DNA of 59,285 bases from Microbacterium sp. MYb72 (GTDB lineage: Bacteria; Actinomycetota; Actinomycetes; Actinomycetales; Microbacteriaceae): contig NZ_PCOT01000026.1 in the NCBI RefSeq assembly GCF_002979415.1, forward strand, positions 1 through 59,285, given 5' to 3'. The stretch's first letter is position 1, and every line of letters begins with the position of its first letter. The notes under the pieces are model-generated. The model was not told the origin of the DNA. It searched no databases and worked only from the letters and a program-made list of their open reading frames with translations. Positions 32,515 to 42,120 of the stretch are shown here, piece by piece. The translations under genes were made by a program, and so were the position numbers.

Positions 32515-34092
32515 TCAGCTCGTGGGGAGCAGCTCCTCGTCGGCGGACTCGTCGATGCGCTTCGCGCGGATCGGGTGGCCGCTGGTCGACAGGCAGCGTC
32601 CGGACTTCAGGTCCCACTTCCAGTCGTGCATGCTGCAGGTGAGGATGCCGTCCTCGTCGACCGTGCCCGTGCGGGTGAGATCGGCGCGCAGGTGCGGGCA
32701 GCGCCGCTGCACGACCCACCCGCCGACCTCGGCGTCCTCGGTCTGATCGGTCTGCTCCTGGTACCAGTTCTCGACGTACTCGATCCGATCGACCGAGAGG
32801 CACTTGAGGAAGGTCGTGAGGAACTCGTTGAACTTCCCGCTGCGGCCGACGGAGAACTGCATAGACAGGAAGATCGAGTTCGACCAGTCGATCTCGTGGT
32901 CGACGATGTTCGTGGAGACGAGGTCTGCGGGGATCGTGTACCAGTAGATGCACTCCTCCCCCGCGTACTCGCGGACCTTCGCCCGAGGGAAGTCGACCAC
33001 CATGTCGAGATCGCCGATGCGGAACCGCACGCAGCCGCCGACGCCGAGCCGGATGGTGCGCGACTTCTTGAGCAGCGGCTCCCACCAGGTCTTGATCGCC
33101 TCGAGCATCTCCGCGGGCGGGATGATCTCCGCGCGGGAGGCCTCCTCGTCGCGGATCTCCTGCTGCCTGCTCGCCCGCTGCTCCTCGAGGTAGTCCCACT
33201 TCTCGTCGAAGATGTGGGCGATCTCGGCATCCGAGTACAGCGTCTGCGCGGTCGAGACCTCGCCGCCCTCGACGGTGACGACCGTCCCGGGGATGAACAG
33301 CTGGCCGTCGTACTGCGGCGCGAGCTCCTTCATGTGGGCGAGGAACTGCTTCTGATCGGTGAAGATCGACTCGCCGTTCTTGCCGAGCCCGTTGAAGTCG
33401 AACAGGTCGTCGCGCAGGAACATGGGGGGACCCGCCATGGGGAAGACGTGCGGGGCGTCGACCTTCTCGATGTAGTACATGGCGCGCTTGTTCTGCGCGT
33501 CGCGCTTGAGCTTCGCGAAGTTCTGCTTGGCGTCGAGCGGAAGGTCGTAGACCATCGGCCACCAGATGGCGCCGGAGACCTGCGTGAAGTACGCGTCAGG
33601 GGTTCCGAAGTGGAGCAGCTTCTCGAGGTCGAGGGGGTGCGAGTCGTTCTGGTTCAGCATCGATCCCGTGCCGTCGTCGACGCTGAGGGAGGAGTCGCCA
33701 ATCGGACCGTCGCTGGGGGCGCGGAGCGGAGTGATCATGATCTTGAGCTCCCCGCGCTCGATGATCTCCCCCGCGGGCGCGTAGGTGATGTTCGTGTAGC
33801 CGAGAGCGCGGATGTCCTGTTCGAGATCGTCGATCGGGTACTCGGGCAGGAGCACCTCGATGTCCTTGCGGATGTACCGCTCCAGCAGCTTCGGATCGAA
33901 GTGGTCGCGGTGCCTGTGCGAGATGTAGAGGAAGTCCGCCTCCCTTCCGAAGCGCTCCCAGTCCAGGGCGCGGTTGTCGGGGAACGGGAACCAGGATCCG
34001 AAGAACGAGGGGCCCAGCACGGGGTCGCAGATGATGTTGCCGCCGACCGTCTCGATGAACATTCCCGCGTGGCCGAGTCCCGTGATCCGCAT
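32515..34092 (-). CDS. Metallo-beta-lactamase fold / Rieske [2Fe-2S] fusion protein
   Basis: The 525-residue protein joins two metal domains. The N-terminal half is a UlaG-like metallo-beta-lactamase fold with ISHRHRDHFD (His59, His61, Asp63, His64). The C-terminal 80 residues form a Rieske domain with Cys465-Pro-His467 and Cys486-x-x-His489, the complete cluster-ligand set. The architecture recalls CMP-N-acetylneuraminate hydroxylase in content, but there the Rieske domain is N-terminal and here it is C-terminal. Substrate and reaction are unknown; a redox-dependent hydrolase or monooxygenase is plausible. GAGAGGA precedes the ATG, and a TAGACT -10 box lies at 34120-34125. It stands alone between the pyr operon and plus-strand genes. 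Confidence 0.85.
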   Translation of the reverse strand: MRITGLGHAGMFIETVGGNIICDPVLGPSFFGSWFPFPDNRALDWERFGREADFLYISHRHRDHFDPKLLERYIRKDIEVLLPEYPIDDLEQDIRALGYTNITYAPAGEIIERGELKIMITPLRAPSDGPIGDSSLSVDDGTGSMLNQNDSHPLDLEKLLHFGTPDAYFTQVSGAIWWPMVYDLPLDAKQNFAKLKRDAQNKRAMYYIEKVDAPHVFPMAGPPMFLRDDLFDFNGLGKNGESIFTDQKQFLAHMKELAPQYDGQLFIPGTVVTVEGGEVSTAQTLYSDAEIAHIFDEKWDYLEEQRASRQQEIRDEEASRAEIIPPAEMLEAIKTWWEPLLKKSRTIRLGVGGCVRFRIGDLDMVVDFPRAKVREYAGEECIYWYTIPADLVSTNIVDHEIDWSNSIFLSMQFSVGRSGKFNEFLTTFLKCLSVDRIEYVENWYQEQTDQTEDAEVGGWVVQRRCPHLRADLTRTGTVDEDGILTCSMHDWKWDLKSGRCLSTSGHPIRAKRIDESADEELLPTS

Positions 34093-34119
34093 TGCATTCC
34101 TCTCGAAGTGGACCCGTAG

Positions 34120-34125
34120 AGTCTA
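34120..34125 (-). promoter_or_regulatory. -10 box (TAGACT) of the MBL-Rieske gene
   Basis: TAGACT lies 27 nt before the ATG in the 182-nt divergent gap. It gives a leader of about 20 nt that includes the GAGAGGA ribosome site. The rest of this gap holds the start region of the plus-strand lipoprotein gene, and I see nothing else in it. Confidence 0.4.
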
Positions 34126-34274
34126 CCGGCGACCGCCTGGACGACCTCGGAGACCGGCCGTGAATACGCACCGCCACCGGCCCCGGCGCGCGTTGCGGAC
34201 TCGTTACCCAACCCTGACCGGATCGTGATCGAACTCCCTGCTGCACGCCGGTCTCCGCTCACTACCCTGCCCCT

Positions 34275-35177
34275 ATGAACACGACACGGAGACTGCTGAC
34301 AGCGCTCGTCCTCGCTTCGCTGGCGGGGTTGGGCCTCGCGGGCTGCGCCGTCGGCGGGTCGGGGGGCGCGGAAGCGGCTGGCGGAGGTCGGGCCCCGGTG
34401 CAGGAGGCGGCGTCATCGAACGAGGCCGATGAACCGGACACCGCGGTCGTGATCACCGGGCGGATCTCGATCGTCGCCGACGATCCCATCGCCGCGGCGG
34501 CGGACGCCACGTCGATCGTGTCGGACGTGGGAGGCCGCGTCAGCGGAAGGACCGAACGCGCCGCCGAGGACGGCGGACAGGCCACTGCCGAGCTCACCCT
34601 GCGAATCCCGGCCGACGCCATCGAAGAGGTCCGCACCAACCTCGCCGCGCTGGGCGCCGTGAAGGAGACCGCGCTCGAGTCGACCGAGGTGGGCGCGACG
34701 CAGCGCGACCTCGACGCCAGGATCACCACGCTTCGCGCCTCCATCGCCCGCTACACGGACTGGCTCGGCACGGCATCCGAGACCTCGGACCTGATCGAGC
34801 TGGAGTCAGCGATCGCCGAGCGCCAGAGCGAGCTGGAGGGGCTGGAGGCCCAGTCCCGTTCCCTGGAGGACCAGGTGGCCATGTCGACCATCACGCTAAG
34901 CCTCATGTCGGAGTACGTGCCGGTCGAGACCGCCCCGAAGGACTTCGGCGACGCGCTGACGATCGGCTGGGACGGATTCGTCGCCTTCTGGGGCGCGATG
35001 CTGATCGGCATCGGCGTGGCACTCCCCTGGCTCGTCCTGCTCGCTGCGATCGCCGCCGTCGTGATCTTGCTGGTCATCCGCGGCCGGCGCCGTCAGGCCG
35101 CCCGGCCTCAACCGCCGCGCCCGGCGCCGGACGCCGAGTTGTTCGCGGTCATGGATGACATGCCCGCTCCGCACTGA
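34275..35177 (+). CDS. DUF4349-type lipoprotein
   Basis: The 300-residue product has a lipoprotein signal peptide (MNTTRRLLTALVLASLAG) and lipobox LAGC with Cys24. A soluble beta-alpha domain follows (VVITGRISIVADDPIAAAAD, TLRIPADAIEEVRTNLAALG). A coiled coil covers about residues 140-205 (VGATQRDLDARITTLRASIA, ESAIAERQSELEGLEAQ). A membrane helix (about 245-270) and a basic tail end the protein. This is the DUF4349 layout. Function is unknown; the family is often linked to the cell envelope. It would be attached by lipid outside the membrane and by its C-terminal helix. It is the first of two plus-strand genes. No classical ribosome site is obvious. Confidence 0.85.
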   Translation: MNTTRRLLTALVLASLAGLGLAGCAVGGSGGAEAAGGGRAPVQEAASSNEADEPDTAVVITGRISIVADDPIAAAADATSIVSDVGGRVSGRTERAAEDGGQATAELTLRIPADAIEEVRTNLAALGAVKETALESTEVGATQRDLDARITTLRASIARYTDWLGTASETSDLIELESAIAERQSELEGLEAQSRSLEDQVAMSTITLSLMSEYVPVETAPKDFGDALTIGWDGFVAFWGAMLIGIGVALPWLVLLAAIAAVVILLVIRGRRRQAARPQPPRPAPDAELFAVMDDMPAPH

Positions 35178-35234
35178 CCCTCTCGGCGGCGGACCTCTGC
35201 GGCCCGTCACCGGAACGCGCGATAGCTTGGCCGG

Positions 35235-35666
35235 ATGGAGTTCCGTGCGTTCCACACCTATGCGTCCATCCTGGGGATGGACGTGGCGGTGACCCCACAG
35301 GAGCAGAACGGCGACTACGAGTCGGGCGCCGTGCGGATCGACGGCGACCTCTGGCACATCCGCACCGCCCGCGTCACCCCGACGAAACCGGGAGCATTCC
35401 TCGCCTTCTGGCGGCGCGACGCCGCGGGGAAGACCGCACCGTTCGACGAGCAGGACCCAGCGGCGGGCCTGCTCGTGTTCGTGGAGCAGGACGACCGTCG
35501 CGGCGTCTTCCGGTTCGCTGCGGCGGACCTCTCCCGACTCGGCATCACGGCAGGGCGCACGTCGGGAAAGCGCGGTTTCCGGGTCTATCCGAGCTGGTGC
35601 GCGGGCCTGAACCCCCAGGCCACTGCGACCCAGCGTGCACAGGCCTCCGCGTTCCGGGAGTACTGA
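35235..35666 (+). CDS. MepB-like protein
   Basis: The 143-residue protein resembles the MepB family: YESGAVRIDGDLWHIRTARV, TPTKPGAFLAFWRRDAAGKTAPF, VFVEQDDRRGVFRF and GKRGFRVYPSW are family-like blocks. MepB is named from the Staphylococcus mepRAB locus and has no established function. The gene is a single unit that converges on the SNF2 helicase, with 10 nt between the stops. A GATAGC element 10 nt before the ATG hints at a short leader. Base composition is like its neighbours, so recent transfer is not evident. Confidence 0.75.
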   Translation: MEFRAFHTYASILGMDVAVTPQEQNGDYESGAVRIDGDLWHIRTARVTPTKPGAFLAFWRRDAAGKTAPFDEQDPAAGLLVFVEQDDRRGVFRFAAADLSRLGITAGRTSGKRGFRVYPSWCAGLNPQATATQRAQASAFREY

Positions 35667-35676
35667 CCCGGAGGGT

Positions 35677-38600
35677 CTACTCGTCGAAGAGACCGCGGAT
35701 GTCGTCGGCGGTGAGCGACTGCGCGAAGAGCTCGTCGTCGTCCATCACCGCGGTGAACAGACGCGCCTTGCGCTGCTGGAGCTCCAGCACCTTCTCCTCG
35801 ATCGTCCCCGACGAGATCATCCGGTAGACGAACACCTGGCTGGTCTGGCCGATGCGGTGCGTGCGGTCAATCGCCTGTTCCTCGGCGGCGGGATTCCACC
35901 ACGGGTCCAGCAGGAACACGTAGTCGGCCTCGGTGAGCGTCAGTCCGAACCCGCCGGCCTTCAGGCTGATCAGGAACACGGGCTGCTGCCCCGATTTGAA
36001 TCCGTCGATGACATCCTGGCGACGGCGCGTGGAGCCGTCGAGGTGCGCGTACGGGATGCCGGCCGCATCGAGACGCGCCGCGGCGAGGTCGAGGAACGAC
36101 GTGAACTGGCTGAACACCAGGGCGCGGTGCCCCTCGGCCTGCAGCTCGACGACGCGTTCGAGCAGGGTGTCGAGCTTGCTCGATCCGATGTGCGCATCGT
36201 TCTCATCGATGAGCTCCGGCGCGAGGCTCAGCATCCGCATGAGCGTCAGCGAGCGGAACACGATGAACCGGTTGCGGTCGAGGTCGTCCAGCAGACCGAG
36301 GACCTTCTGGCGTTCCCGCTGCAGCACGACGTCGTAGAGCGCGCGATGCGCGGGGCTCATCTCGACCTCGAGCACCTGCTCCTGCTTCGGGGGCAGATCC
36401 GACGCGACGAGCTCCTTCGTGCGGCGGAGCATGAGCGGGCGGATGCGGCGGCGCAGCTGGGCGAGCCGGCGCTGGCGGTACTCCCCGCCCTCCTCGTTCT
36501 CGGGCACCTTGCCCTTCTCGATCGGCTGGATGTAGCGATCGCGGAACTTCCGCGCCGACGGGAAGAGCCCGGGCGCCGCGAGCTTCAGGAGCGACCAGAG
36601 CTCGGAGAGGCTGTTCTCCATCGGGGTGCCGGTGACCGCGTAGGTGACATCGGCTCGGAAGGCCGAGATGGCTCTGTGCAGCTTGGTCTTCGGGTTCTTC
36701 ACGAACTGCGCCTCGTCGAGGATCAGCCCCGCCCAGTCGACCGAGCCGAACTCCCTCTCATCGAGCCGGGCGACCGTGTACGAGCTCACGACGATGTCGG
36801 CGGATGCCGCGGCATCCGCCAACCGGCCTGTGCGACGCCCGCTCGTGCTGTCGACGATTGCAACCCGCAGCCCCGGAGTGAAGCGCGCAGCCTCGGACTT
36901 CCAGGTGCTGAGGACCGAGGTGGGGGCGAGCACGAGGAACGCCCGCTTCTCCCCCTTCTCCTTGGTGTGCTGCACGAAGGTCAGCAGCTGCAGCGTCTTC
37001 CCGAGTCCCATGTCATCGGCGAGGATGCCGCCGAGCCGGTGCCGCCAGAGGAACGCCAGCCAGTCGAAGCCCGTCTTCTGGTACGGCCTGAGCTCGGCGT
37101 GCAGGCCGGACGGCACCGGCGTCGGCGGCACTCCGGTCGCCTGGCGGAGTCCCTCCGCCGTCGAGCGCCAGCTCACCGCCGGCTGGGCCTCGTCGGCCAG
37201 GTCCTCGAACTCCTCCCAGAGGTCGGTCTGGTAGCGGCTGATCCGCGGACCGGTCTCCCACTCGTCGAGCTCGCCGGCCTCGTCGATCAGCTCCCTGAGC
37301 CGGTCGAGCGCCGGATGCGCGAGCGAGAAGTACCCGCCGTCGGAGAGCAGCAGCTTCTTCCTGCCCTTGCTGAGCGCGGTGAAGAGCGGCCCGAAGGGAA
37401 TGCTCCTTCCGTCGATCGTGACGAGTATCCCGAGATCGAACCAGTCGGAGTCGGTGGTCTCGAGCGTCGTCACCTTGACCTCGGGGTCTCCCGTCAGCTC
37501 CCGGTACTCCTTGCGCGTGCCCGTGGTCGCGACGATGACGCCGACGGCCTCGAACGCGGGGACCACCTGCGCGACGAAGGCCGCGGCGTCGATGTCGTGG
37601 AAGGAACCGGTCGGCGCGAAGCGCGTGGTCGAGTGCTCCTGCCAGACGGATTCGAGCAGGGCGCGCTTCTCCGACTCCGCCGCAGGATCGCGCACCGCAG
37701 CGCTCCCCGCCTCGAAGGGGACCCTGCCGAACCCGCCGTACGACCACTCGAACGAGTAGCTCACGACATCGCCCCGCTCGAAGGCGAGATTCAGCACCGC
37801 CTCCGGCGCCGGGATCTCCGGCAGCGACACCGCACCGGCAGTGCGGACGGGCACTCGCCTGGCCAGCAGCGGGTAGGCGTTCTCGACGAACGCGGACTCC
37901 TCTTCGGCGGGCACCTCGATGGGCAGCCGCGCGCTCAGCAGTGCGTGCATCTGCTCGCTGAGCGGCGCCTCGGCGAGGACGATCTCCATCCGATTGCCGA
38001 TGAGGGTGGCGGAGTACACGCCCGTGCGTCCGATCGGGTGCACCTCGGCTGAGGGGACGGCGCGGCCGTCGATCGCCACCTCCGCGGCGACGCGCAGATC
38101 ACCGCCGTCGGGGCGGGTGATGGATGCGGCCACCTCGGCCCGCTCGGCGAGGCGCACCGTCGCGCTCTTCTGACTCGGCACCAGCGGGATGCCCAGCGCC
38201 GCCCCGGCGCGCAGATGGCCCCACAGCAGCGTCGACTCGATCTGGTCGACGACCAGCCACTCGCCGGCGTTCCCCGAGAGCAGCGAGTCGCGGGAGATGC
38301 TGAGCAGGTCGCCGAACCAGCGGTTCTGGACCCTGCCGAACTGCGACACGTCCCTACGCACCACATCCCAGCCCGCGTGCCCTTGGATCCACGAGCCGGT
38401 CTGGTGGCTGCGCATCAGCGGACGGATCGCGAGCAGAAGCTCTCCCGACGGCTTGGCGAGATCTCGAGGCGTCGCGGGGCGCACCGCCCGCGGCGCCCAG
38501 TGGTTGTCGCCGCGCGACTCGCGGTGGCGCAGCTCGACGCCGAGCGCGAGCGACTGGGTGTGCGCGGCGACCGCTGGGCCGATCAGCGATCGCCACGAGG

Positions 38601-38970
38601 CTGCGGGAGCCGCGGGAGCCTCCGCAGCGGGCTCCGCGACCGGATCGACGGCCCTCGCCCCCGCCTGCTGGGCGTACTCGTGCACGTTCGACGCGAGCAG
38701 CGCGGCCACGACATGCTTGCACGCCGTGCGGACCGGGCACGAGCAACGCGTGGAGCGGACTCGTCTCTTGCCACCGGACGAGATGAAGGTGACCTCGCAC
38801 AGGTACTGCGCTCCTGCGCTGCCCTTCACATATGCCTCGAGCTCCTGGCGATCCTCGTGCCAGATCAGATCGAGGACGTTGCCCTCACGGAAGTACGCCA
38901 GTCCGCGCGTATAGCCTCCCGCATCCGTGATCTGCATGAGATCGCGGAGATCGACGTGAGGTGCGGGCAT
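35677..38970 (-). CDS. SWIM zinc finger SNF2-family helicase
   Basis: The 1097-residue protein has an N-terminal SWIM zinc finger (Cys76-x-Cys78, Cys84-x-His86) and a long middle region of unknown fold (about 100-560). A C-terminal SNF2 ATPase follows: Walker A DDMGLGKTLQLL with Lys658, the motif II LDEAQFVKN (Asp752, Glu753), VTGTPMENSLSELWSLL, and motif V/VI in LTEADYVFLLDPWWNPAAEEQAIDRTHRIGQ. It is a double-strand DNA translocase that may remodel protein-DNA complexes. The cellular role in actinobacteria is not settled. ATG at 38970 is preferred because upstream sequence in frame falls inside nusB. It is transcribed alone after the nusB terminator. Confidence 0.93.
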   Translation of the reverse strand: MPAPHVDLRDLMQITDAGGYTRGLAYFREGNVLDLIWHEDRQELEAYVKGSAGAQYLCEVTFISSGGKRRVRSTRCSCPVRTACKHVVAALLASNVHEYAQQAGARAVDPVAEPAAEAPAAPAASWRSLIGPAVAAHTQSLALGVELRHRESRGDNHWAPRAVRPATPRDLAKPSGELLLAIRPLMRSHQTGSWIQGHAGWDVVRRDVSQFGRVQNRWFGDLLSISRDSLLSGNAGEWLVVDQIESTLLWGHLRAGAALGIPLVPSQKSATVRLAERAEVAASITRPDGGDLRVAAEVAIDGRAVPSAEVHPIGRTGVYSATLIGNRMEIVLAEAPLSEQMHALLSARLPIEVPAEEESAFVENAYPLLARRVPVRTAGAVSLPEIPAPEAVLNLAFERGDVVSYSFEWSYGGFGRVPFEAGSAAVRDPAAESEKRALLESVWQEHSTTRFAPTGSFHDIDAAAFVAQVVPAFEAVGVIVATTGTRKEYRELTGDPEVKVTTLETTDSDWFDLGILVTIDGRSIPFGPLFTALSKGRKKLLLSDGGYFSLAHPALDRLRELIDEAGELDEWETGPRISRYQTDLWEEFEDLADEAQPAVSWRSTAEGLRQATGVPPTPVPSGLHAELRPYQKTGFDWLAFLWRHRLGGILADDMGLGKTLQLLTFVQHTKEKGEKRAFLVLAPTSVLSTWKSEAARFTPGLRVAIVDSTSGRRTGRLADAAASADIVVSSYTVARLDEREFGSVDWAGLILDEAQFVKNPKTKLHRAISAFRADVTYAVTGTPMENSLSELWSLLKLAAPGLFPSARKFRDRYIQPIEKGKVPENEEGGEYRQRRLAQLRRRIRPLMLRRTKELVASDLPPKQEQVLEVEMSPAHRALYDVVLQRERQKVLGLLDDLDRNRFIVFRSLTLMRMLSLAPELIDENDAHIGSSKLDTLLERVVELQAEGHRALVFSQFTSFLDLAAARLDAAGIPYAHLDGSTRRRQDVIDGFKSGQQPVFLISLKAGGFGLTLTEADYVFLLDPWWNPAAEEQAIDRTHRIGQTSQVFVYRMISSGTIEEKVLELQQRKARLFTAVMDDDELFAQSLTADDIRGLFDE

Positions 38971-38984
38971 GCCAGCATCCTTCC

Positions 38985-39012
38985 CGCTGCGTCGGACAAT
39001 GCGGACGCAGCG
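38985..39012 (-). terminator. Terminator downstream of nusB
   Basis: A 9-bp stem (CGCTGCGTC and its complement) with a 10-nt loop lies 14 nt past the nusB stop, in the 56-nt gap before the SNF2 start. It would end the aro-efp-nusB transcript. Confidence 0.6.
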
Positions 39013-39026
39013 ACTCGGGCGGCGAC

Positions 39027-39437
39027 TCAGGCGGCGCGAGCCACCCTGGCGAGTACTCCGTGCACGAACGCACCGGAGTCGTCGGTCGAGAACTCCTTGG
39101 CGAGCTCGACGGCCTCGTCGATCGCGACGGCCGTGGGCACCTGGTCGTTGTAGAGGATCTCCCACACGCCGATGCGCAGCAGAGCGCGATCGACGGCCGG
39201 CATCCGCTCGAGCTTCCAGTCCCGGCTGTGCGTGGTGATGTGCTCGTCGATCTCGTCGCGGTGATCGATGATCCCGTCGACGATCTCGCGGGCGTACAGC
39301 CACGACGCCTCACGGGCCGGCTCGCTCGCCGCGCGCTTGGCCTCGGCGGCCAGGGCCACGGAGACCTCGTCTCCGCGCACGTCGGCGGAGAACATGATGT
39401 CGAGTGCGCGCTTGCGCGCCTTCGTCCGAGCGCTCAC
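39027..39437 (-). CDS. nusB: Transcription antitermination factor NusB
   Basis: NusB (136 residues) binds BoxA RNA with S10 (NusE) in rRNA antitermination. The all-helical fold shows SARTKARKRALDIMFSADVRG, the central IIDHRDEIDEHIT, and VDRALLRIGVWEILYNDQVP with AIDEAVELAKEFSTDDSGAF, all family hallmarks. The start is GTG at 39437, 3 nt after the efp stop. Confidence 0.96.
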   Translation of the reverse strand: MSARTKARKRALDIMFSADVRGDEVSVALAAEAKRAASEPAREASWLYAREIVDGIIDHRDEIDEHITTHSRDWKLERMPAVDRALLRIGVWEILYNDQVPTAVAIDEAVELAKEFSTDDSGAFVHGVLARVARAA

Positions 39438-39440
39438 GCC

Positions 39441-40001
39441 TTACTTCTCGCGACCGAGGTAGTCACCCGTGCGGGTGTCGACCTTGACCTTGGTTCCGGT
39501 CTCGAGGAACAGCGGCACCTGGATCTCGTAGCCGGTCTCCAGCGTCGCGGGCTTGGTGCCGGCGGAGGAGCGGTCGCCCTGCAGGCCGGGCTCGGTGTAG
39601 GTCACCTCGAGGATGACGGATGCCGGGAGGTCGAGGTACAGCGGGTTGCCGTTGTTCAGCGCGATCGTGACCTGCTGGTTCTCGAGCAGGAAGTTCTTCG
39701 CGTCGCCCACGGTGGCCGAGCCGACCGTGATCTGGTCGAAGTCGGTCTGATCCATGAAGACGTAGCCGTCGCCGTCCGTGTACAGGTACGTGTAGTCGCG
39801 GCGGTCGACGTTCTCGATCTCGACCTTGGAACCGGCGTTGAACGTCTTGTCGACGACCTTGCCCGTGAGGACGTTCTTGAGCTTGGTGCGCACGAACGCG
39901 CCGCCCTTGCCGGGCTTGACGTGCTGGAACTCGACGACGCTCCAGAGCTGGCCCTCCAGGTTGAGGACGATGCCGTTCTTGATGTCTGCGGTAGATGCCA
40001 T
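39441..40001 (-). CDS. efp: Translation elongation factor P
   Basis: EF-P (186 residues) relieves ribosome stalling at polyproline. Three beta-barrel domains are visible: [20 protein letters not shown], the tip loop VKPGKGGAF with Lys32 where other bacteria modify the residue, and the C-terminal [43 protein letters not shown] signature. The tip matches the unmodified-lysine type in actinobacteria. Efp follows aroQ with a 75-nt gap. Confidence 0.97.
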   Translation of the reverse strand: MASTADIKNGIVLNLEGQLWSVVEFQHVKPGKGGAFVRTKLKNVLTGKVVDKTFNAGSKVEIENVDRRDYTYLYTDGDGYVFMDQTDFDQITVGSATVGDAKNFLLENQQVTIALNNGNPLYLDLPASVILEVTYTEPGLQGDRSSAGTKPATLETGYEIQVPLFLETGTKVKVDTRTGDYLGREK

Positions 40002-40076
40002 GCGCTGAGAGTTCCGTTCGTGGTGTGAAGTTCGCGGGTGGCCGGGCTTGGTCGAAGCGCGAGCCGACAGTCGATT

Positions 40077-40520
40077 CTACGGGATGAGCGCTGCGAGCTC
40101 CCGCACGGCGTCGGCGTAGCCGTCCACGCCTCGGCCGACCACCCGCACCGCGGCGACGTCGTCGAGGTAGGAGTGGTGCCGGAACTCCTCCCGGGCGTAC
40201 ACGTCGGAGATGTGCACCTCGGCGAACGGCAGACCGACGCCGGTGAGGGCGTCGCGGAGCGAGACGGAGGTGTGCGTGAGACCGCCGGGATTGATCACGA
40301 TGCCGGCGCAGTCCTCGCGCGCGGCGTGGATGGCGTCGATGAGCACGCCCTCGTGATTGCTCTGGAGCGCGCGCAGGTCGAAGCCGACCGCGGCGGCGGC
40401 CTCTGCAGAGAGCCGCTCGACGTCGGCGAGGGTCGCCGAACCATAGATGCCCGGCTCACGGGTGCCGAGGAGGTTGAGGTTCGGCCCGTTGACCAGGAGC
40501 AGCCGGCGCGGTGCGCTCAC
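40077..40520 (-). CDS. aroQ: 3-dehydroquinate dehydratase, type II
   Basis: AroQ (147 residues) dehydrates 3-dehydroquinate in the shikimate pathway. [20 protein letters not shown] includes the catalytic Tyr region. [29 protein letters not shown] and [18 protein letters not shown] (catalytic His) complete the active site. GTG at 40520 overlaps the aroB stop as GTGA. The dodecameric type II fold length (about 145) fits. Confidence 0.95.
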   Translation of the reverse strand: MSAPRRLLLVNGPNLNLLGTREPGIYGSATLADVERLSAEAAAAVGFDLRALQSNHEGVLIDAIHAAREDCAGIVINPGGLTHTSVSLRDALTGVGLPFAEVHISDVYAREEFRHHSYLDDVAAVRVVGRGVDGYADAVRELAALIP

Positions 40521-41605
40521 GCCCCCACCTCCTGGTACGCCGCGAACAGCAGCGACTCGTCGGGCGCCTGCAGCACGGTCGGCTTGCCGATCTCGTCGAG
40601 GACGATGAAGCGCAGCATCCCCCCTCGGGTCTTCTTGTCGCGCTGCATGGTGGCGAGCAGCTGCTTCCATGCCCCCGCACGGTAGGTCGTCGGCAGCCCC
40701 AGCGACTCCAGCACGGTGCGATGGCGCTCGGCGGAGTCGTCGGACAGTCGCCCGGCGAGCCGCGACAGCTCGGCCGCGTACATCATGCCCACGGAGATCG
40801 CGGCGCCGTGACGCCACTTGTAGCGCTCCGCGTGCTCGATGGCGTGCCCGAGGGTGTGGCCGTAGTTGAGGATCTCGCGCTGGCCCGCCTCGCGGAAGTC
40901 GTCGGAGACGACCCTGGCCTTCATGTCGATCGCGAGCTCGACCGCCCTGCGGAACTCCGGGGTCGTGGTGTCGACGGCGCGCGACGGATCGGCCTCGATG
41001 ATGTCGAGGATCTCCGGCGCCCAGATGAACCCGGCCTTCACGACCTCGGCGTAGCCGGCGGTCGCCTCGTTCGCACTCAGGCTGCCGAGTTCGTCGAGGT
41101 CGCCGATCACCGTGCTCGGCGCCCAGAACGCGCCGACGAGGTTCTTGCCCTCGGCGGTGTTGATCCCGGTCTTCCCGCCGACCGAGGCATCGACCAGACC
41201 CAGAACGGTCGTCGGCACCTGCACGACCTGCACGCCGCGCAGCCAGGTCGCGGCCACGAAGCCCGCGAGGTCGGTGACCGCTCCCCCGCCGTAGCCGATC
41301 ACCGCGTCCGTGCGGGTGAAGTCGGCCTGCCCCATGACCTGCCAGCAGAACGCCGCCACCTCGATGCGCTTGCCCTGCTCGGCGTCGGGGACCTCGGCGA
41401 GCAGCACCTCGCGCGGCCCGTTCGCCGTGTCGGCGAGCAGGCGATCGCGCAGCTCTGCGGCCCGCGCGGCGAGCGTGGGCGGATGCACCACGAGGACCTT
41501 CCGCACGGCCGGGTCGAGCGCCGCCGAGACGCTGTCGAGGATGCCCCGTCCGATGAGGATGTCGTAGGGGGCGTCGCCCGTGACGCTGATGGTCGTCGTG
41601 CTCAT
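40517..41605 (-). CDS. aroB: 3-dehydroquinate synthase
   Basis: AroB (362 residues) converts DAHP to 3-dehydroquinate using NAD and a metal ion. The NAD-binding [21 protein letters not shown], the [20 protein letters not shown] block, and the metal ligands in EVVKAG and [16 protein letters not shown] are intact. ATG at 41605 ([11 protein letters not shown]) overlaps the aroK stop as ATGA. An upstream in-frame start lies inside aroK and is less likely. Confidence 0.96.
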   Translation of the reverse strand: MSTTTISVTGDAPYDILIGRGILDSVSAALDPAVRKVLVVHPPTLAARAAELRDRLLADTANGPREVLLAEVPDAEQGKRIEVAAFCWQVMGQADFTRTDAVIGYGGGAVTDLAGFVAATWLRGVQVVQVPTTVLGLVDASVGGKTGINTAEGKNLVGAFWAPSTVIGDLDELGSLSANEATAGYAEVVKAGFIWAPEILDIIEADPSRAVDTTTPEFRRAVELAIDMKARVVSDDFREAGQREILNYGHTLGHAIEHAERYKWRHGAAISVGMMYAAELSRLAGRLSDDSAERHRTVLESLGLPTTYRAGAWKQLLATMQRDKKTRGGMLRFIVLDEIGKPTVLQAPDESLLFAAYQEVGA

Positions 41606-42120
41606 CGCTGTTCTCTCCTCCATGCGGCGATATCGTCCGCGATCCTCTGCATCGGACGACGCGACGTGTCGAAGGTCGCCGATGCCACTTCTTCATACAG
41701 ACCCCGGCGCTGCTCGAAGATCTGTCTCCACCGCTGCACGGGGTCGTCTCCGGCCAGCAGGGGCCGCCCCCCGCCGGTGATCCGGTCTGCGACCGCCTCC
41801 GCACTCACGGTCAGGTAGACCACCTGATGCGTGCGCAGGAGCTCCCGCGTGGCCGCGTCCGTCACCGCACCGCCGCCGAGGGAGACGACGCCGCCCTCGT
41901 CGAGCGCCGTCGCGACCGCCTCACGTTCGAGAGCCCGGAAGTGCGCCTCCCCGTGCTCGGAGAAGATCACCGGGATCGGTCCGTGCACGGCTGCGACGCG
42001 CTTGTCGGTGTCGATGAACGCGACCCCCAGCGCGCGCGCGACCCGTCGACCGACGCTGGTCTTGCCGGCCCCCATCGGGCCGACCAGCACCAGCGTCAGA
42101 GGATCAGCCGCGCTCGTCAT
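41602..42120 (-). CDS. aroK: Shikimate kinase
   Basis: AroK (172 residues) phosphorylates shikimate at O3. Walker [16 protein letters not shown], shikimate-binding [19 protein letters not shown] and the LID arginine region [15 protein letters not shown] are present. ATG at 42120 lies 17 nt inside the end of aroC, an unusually deep overlap for this window. This implies tight translational coupling. Confidence 0.96.
   Translation of the reverse strand: MTSAADPLTLVLVGPMGAGKTSVGRRVARALGVAFIDTDKRVAAVHGPIPVIFSEHGEAHFRALEREAVATALDEGGVVSLGGGAVTDAATRELLRTHQVVYLTVSAEAVADRITGGGRPLLAGDDPVQRWRQIFEQRRGLYEEVASATFDTSRRPMQRIADDIAAWRREQR

Noticed and set aside
42104..42120. 17-nt aroC/aroK overlap as a frameshift or misassembly
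   Set aside because: Both proteins keep full, canonical termini, so a longer than usual overlap is the simpler reading.
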